A stretch of DNA of 7,516 nucleotides. It comes from Bacteroidota bacterium (GTDB lineage Bacteria; Bacteroidota; Bacteroidia; Chitinophagales; Chitinophagaceae). Positions 7,020 to 7,516 of the stretch are shown here, piece by piece. The first letter of the stretch is position 1, and each line of letters starts with the position of its first letter. The notes under the pieces were generated by a model that did not search any database, had not been told where the DNA came from, and was given only the letters and a program-made list of their open reading frames with translations. The stretch spans positions 1 through 7,516 of the forward strand of contig JAEZRL010000452.1 of assembly GCA_023440945.1 (NCBI GenBank), in the 5' to 3' direction. The position numbers were made by a program, and so were the translations under genes.

Positions 7020-7516
7020 ATGGGTTTATTCAGAAAAAATATCAAACAACAACAAAAAGAATCTTCAAAAGAGGAAGGGTTAAACTTTGCAGATATTGTA
7101 AAAAAAGTTCGTGAGTTGGAGATAAAAAGCAGGCGGTTAACCAATCATTTGTTTACAGGAGAATATCACACTGCATTCAAAGGTCGTGGTATGGCTTTTA
7201 AAGAAGTGAGAGAATACCAACCCGGCGATGATATCCGTTTTATAGAATGGAATGTTTCTGCAAGAATGGGCCATACCTACAGCAAATTATTTGAAGAAGA
7301 AAGAGAACTAGGTGTGTTTTTACTGGTTGATGTAAGTGCAAGTAGTTTATTTGGTACTTATCATCAAACAAAAAAAGATCTTATCACCGAAATATGCGCG
7401 GTGCTTTCCTTTTCTGCAATCAGTAATAATGATAAAGCCGGGTTAATCTTTTTTAGTGATAAAGTAGAAAAGTTTATTCCCGCAAAAAAAGGAAGAGATC
7501 ATGTGTTGTATATGGT
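7020..7516 (+). CDS. DUF58 protein, N-terminal part (3' end outside window)
   Basis: The frame opens with ATG 6 nt after the moxR stop and is still open at the window edge, giving 165 codons. After a basic, Gln-rich start it shows the DUF58 core: GRGMAFKEVREYQPGDD at 55-71, then IRFIEWNVSARMG, the FEEERE stretch at 91-96, and LLVDVSAS at 101-108. D104, S106 and S108 make a DxSxS motif like the metal-ion site of von Willebrand A domains, which matches the vWA-like fold known for this family. There is no signal peptide and no membrane segment in the visible part, so a cytoplasmic protein is likely. Known of the family: DUF58 genes pair with moxR, and the protein is a presumed partner or client of the ATPase. 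The close spacing suggests one transcript and coupled translation. About half of a typical 290-300-residue member is visible. Confidence 0.93.
   Translation, partial: MGLFRKNIKQQQKESSKEEGLNFADIVKKVRELEIKSRRLTNHLFTGEYHTAFKGRGMAFKEVREYQPGDDIRFIEWNVSARMGHTYSKLFEEERELGVFLLVDVSASSLFGTYHQTKKDLITEICAVLSFSAISNNDKAGLIFFSDKVEKFIPAKKGRDHVLYM

Noticed and set aside
1..7516. CRISPR array, tRNA or rRNA gene, insertion sequence, defence island
   Set aside because: No regular spaced repeats, no RNA-gene signatures, no transposase or toxin-antitoxin motifs; the MoxR-DUF58 pair is explained by the common aerotolerance-type arrangement rather than a conflict system.

Overview
The window looks like ordinary chromosome from a member of the Bacteroidota, most plausibly a Chitinophagaceae-like bacterium. 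The grounds are AT-rich DNA, starts without Shine-Dalgarno sequences, a -7-like TTACTTTG element before moxR, a two-part HU-CCDC81 protein, a small TonB-receptor-like barrel behind a large TPR protein, and a moxR-DUF58 pair of the kind that opens the Bacteroides aerotolerance (bat) region. The taxonomic call is inference from gene content; no rRNA or tRNA gene is present.

Layout. (1) Positions 1-3291, plus strand: a compact three-gene cluster made of the C-terminal part of a TPR protein (cut by the window edge), an outer-membrane beta-barrel protein and an HU-CCDC81 protein with a C-terminal membrane anchor. The gaps are 9 and 3 nt and all three genes share one reading frame, so co-transcription is likely. 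All three products appear tied to the cell envelope. (2) Positions 3292-3483: a 192-nt convergent intergenic region with a short direct repeat, an imperfect inverted repeat and weak terminator-like hairpins. (3) Positions 3484-4101, minus strand: a small stand-alone ABC ATPase with unusual Q-loop and H-loop positions and no permease beside it. (4) Positions 4102-4237: a divergent promoter region. (5) Positions 4238-5893, plus strand: recN, a complete SMC-like double-strand-break repair ATPase. (6) Positions 5894-6014: a spacer with the best promoter candidate of the window. (7) Positions 6015-7516, plus strand: a MoxR AAA+ ATPase followed after 6 nt by a DUF58 protein that runs off the right edge.

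How the genes work together: the first cluster probably serves outer-membrane or envelope organisation, though none of its exact roles can be read from sequence. RecN acts alone in recombinational repair. MoxR and DUF58 form a known partner pair in which the AAA+ ATPase is thought to act as a chaperone in assembly of vWA-type proteins.

I found no convincing new system. The points most worth a second look are the degenerate ABC ATPase, the HU-CCDC81 protein that lacks a SPOR domain, and the repeat-bearing intergenic region at 3292-3483.
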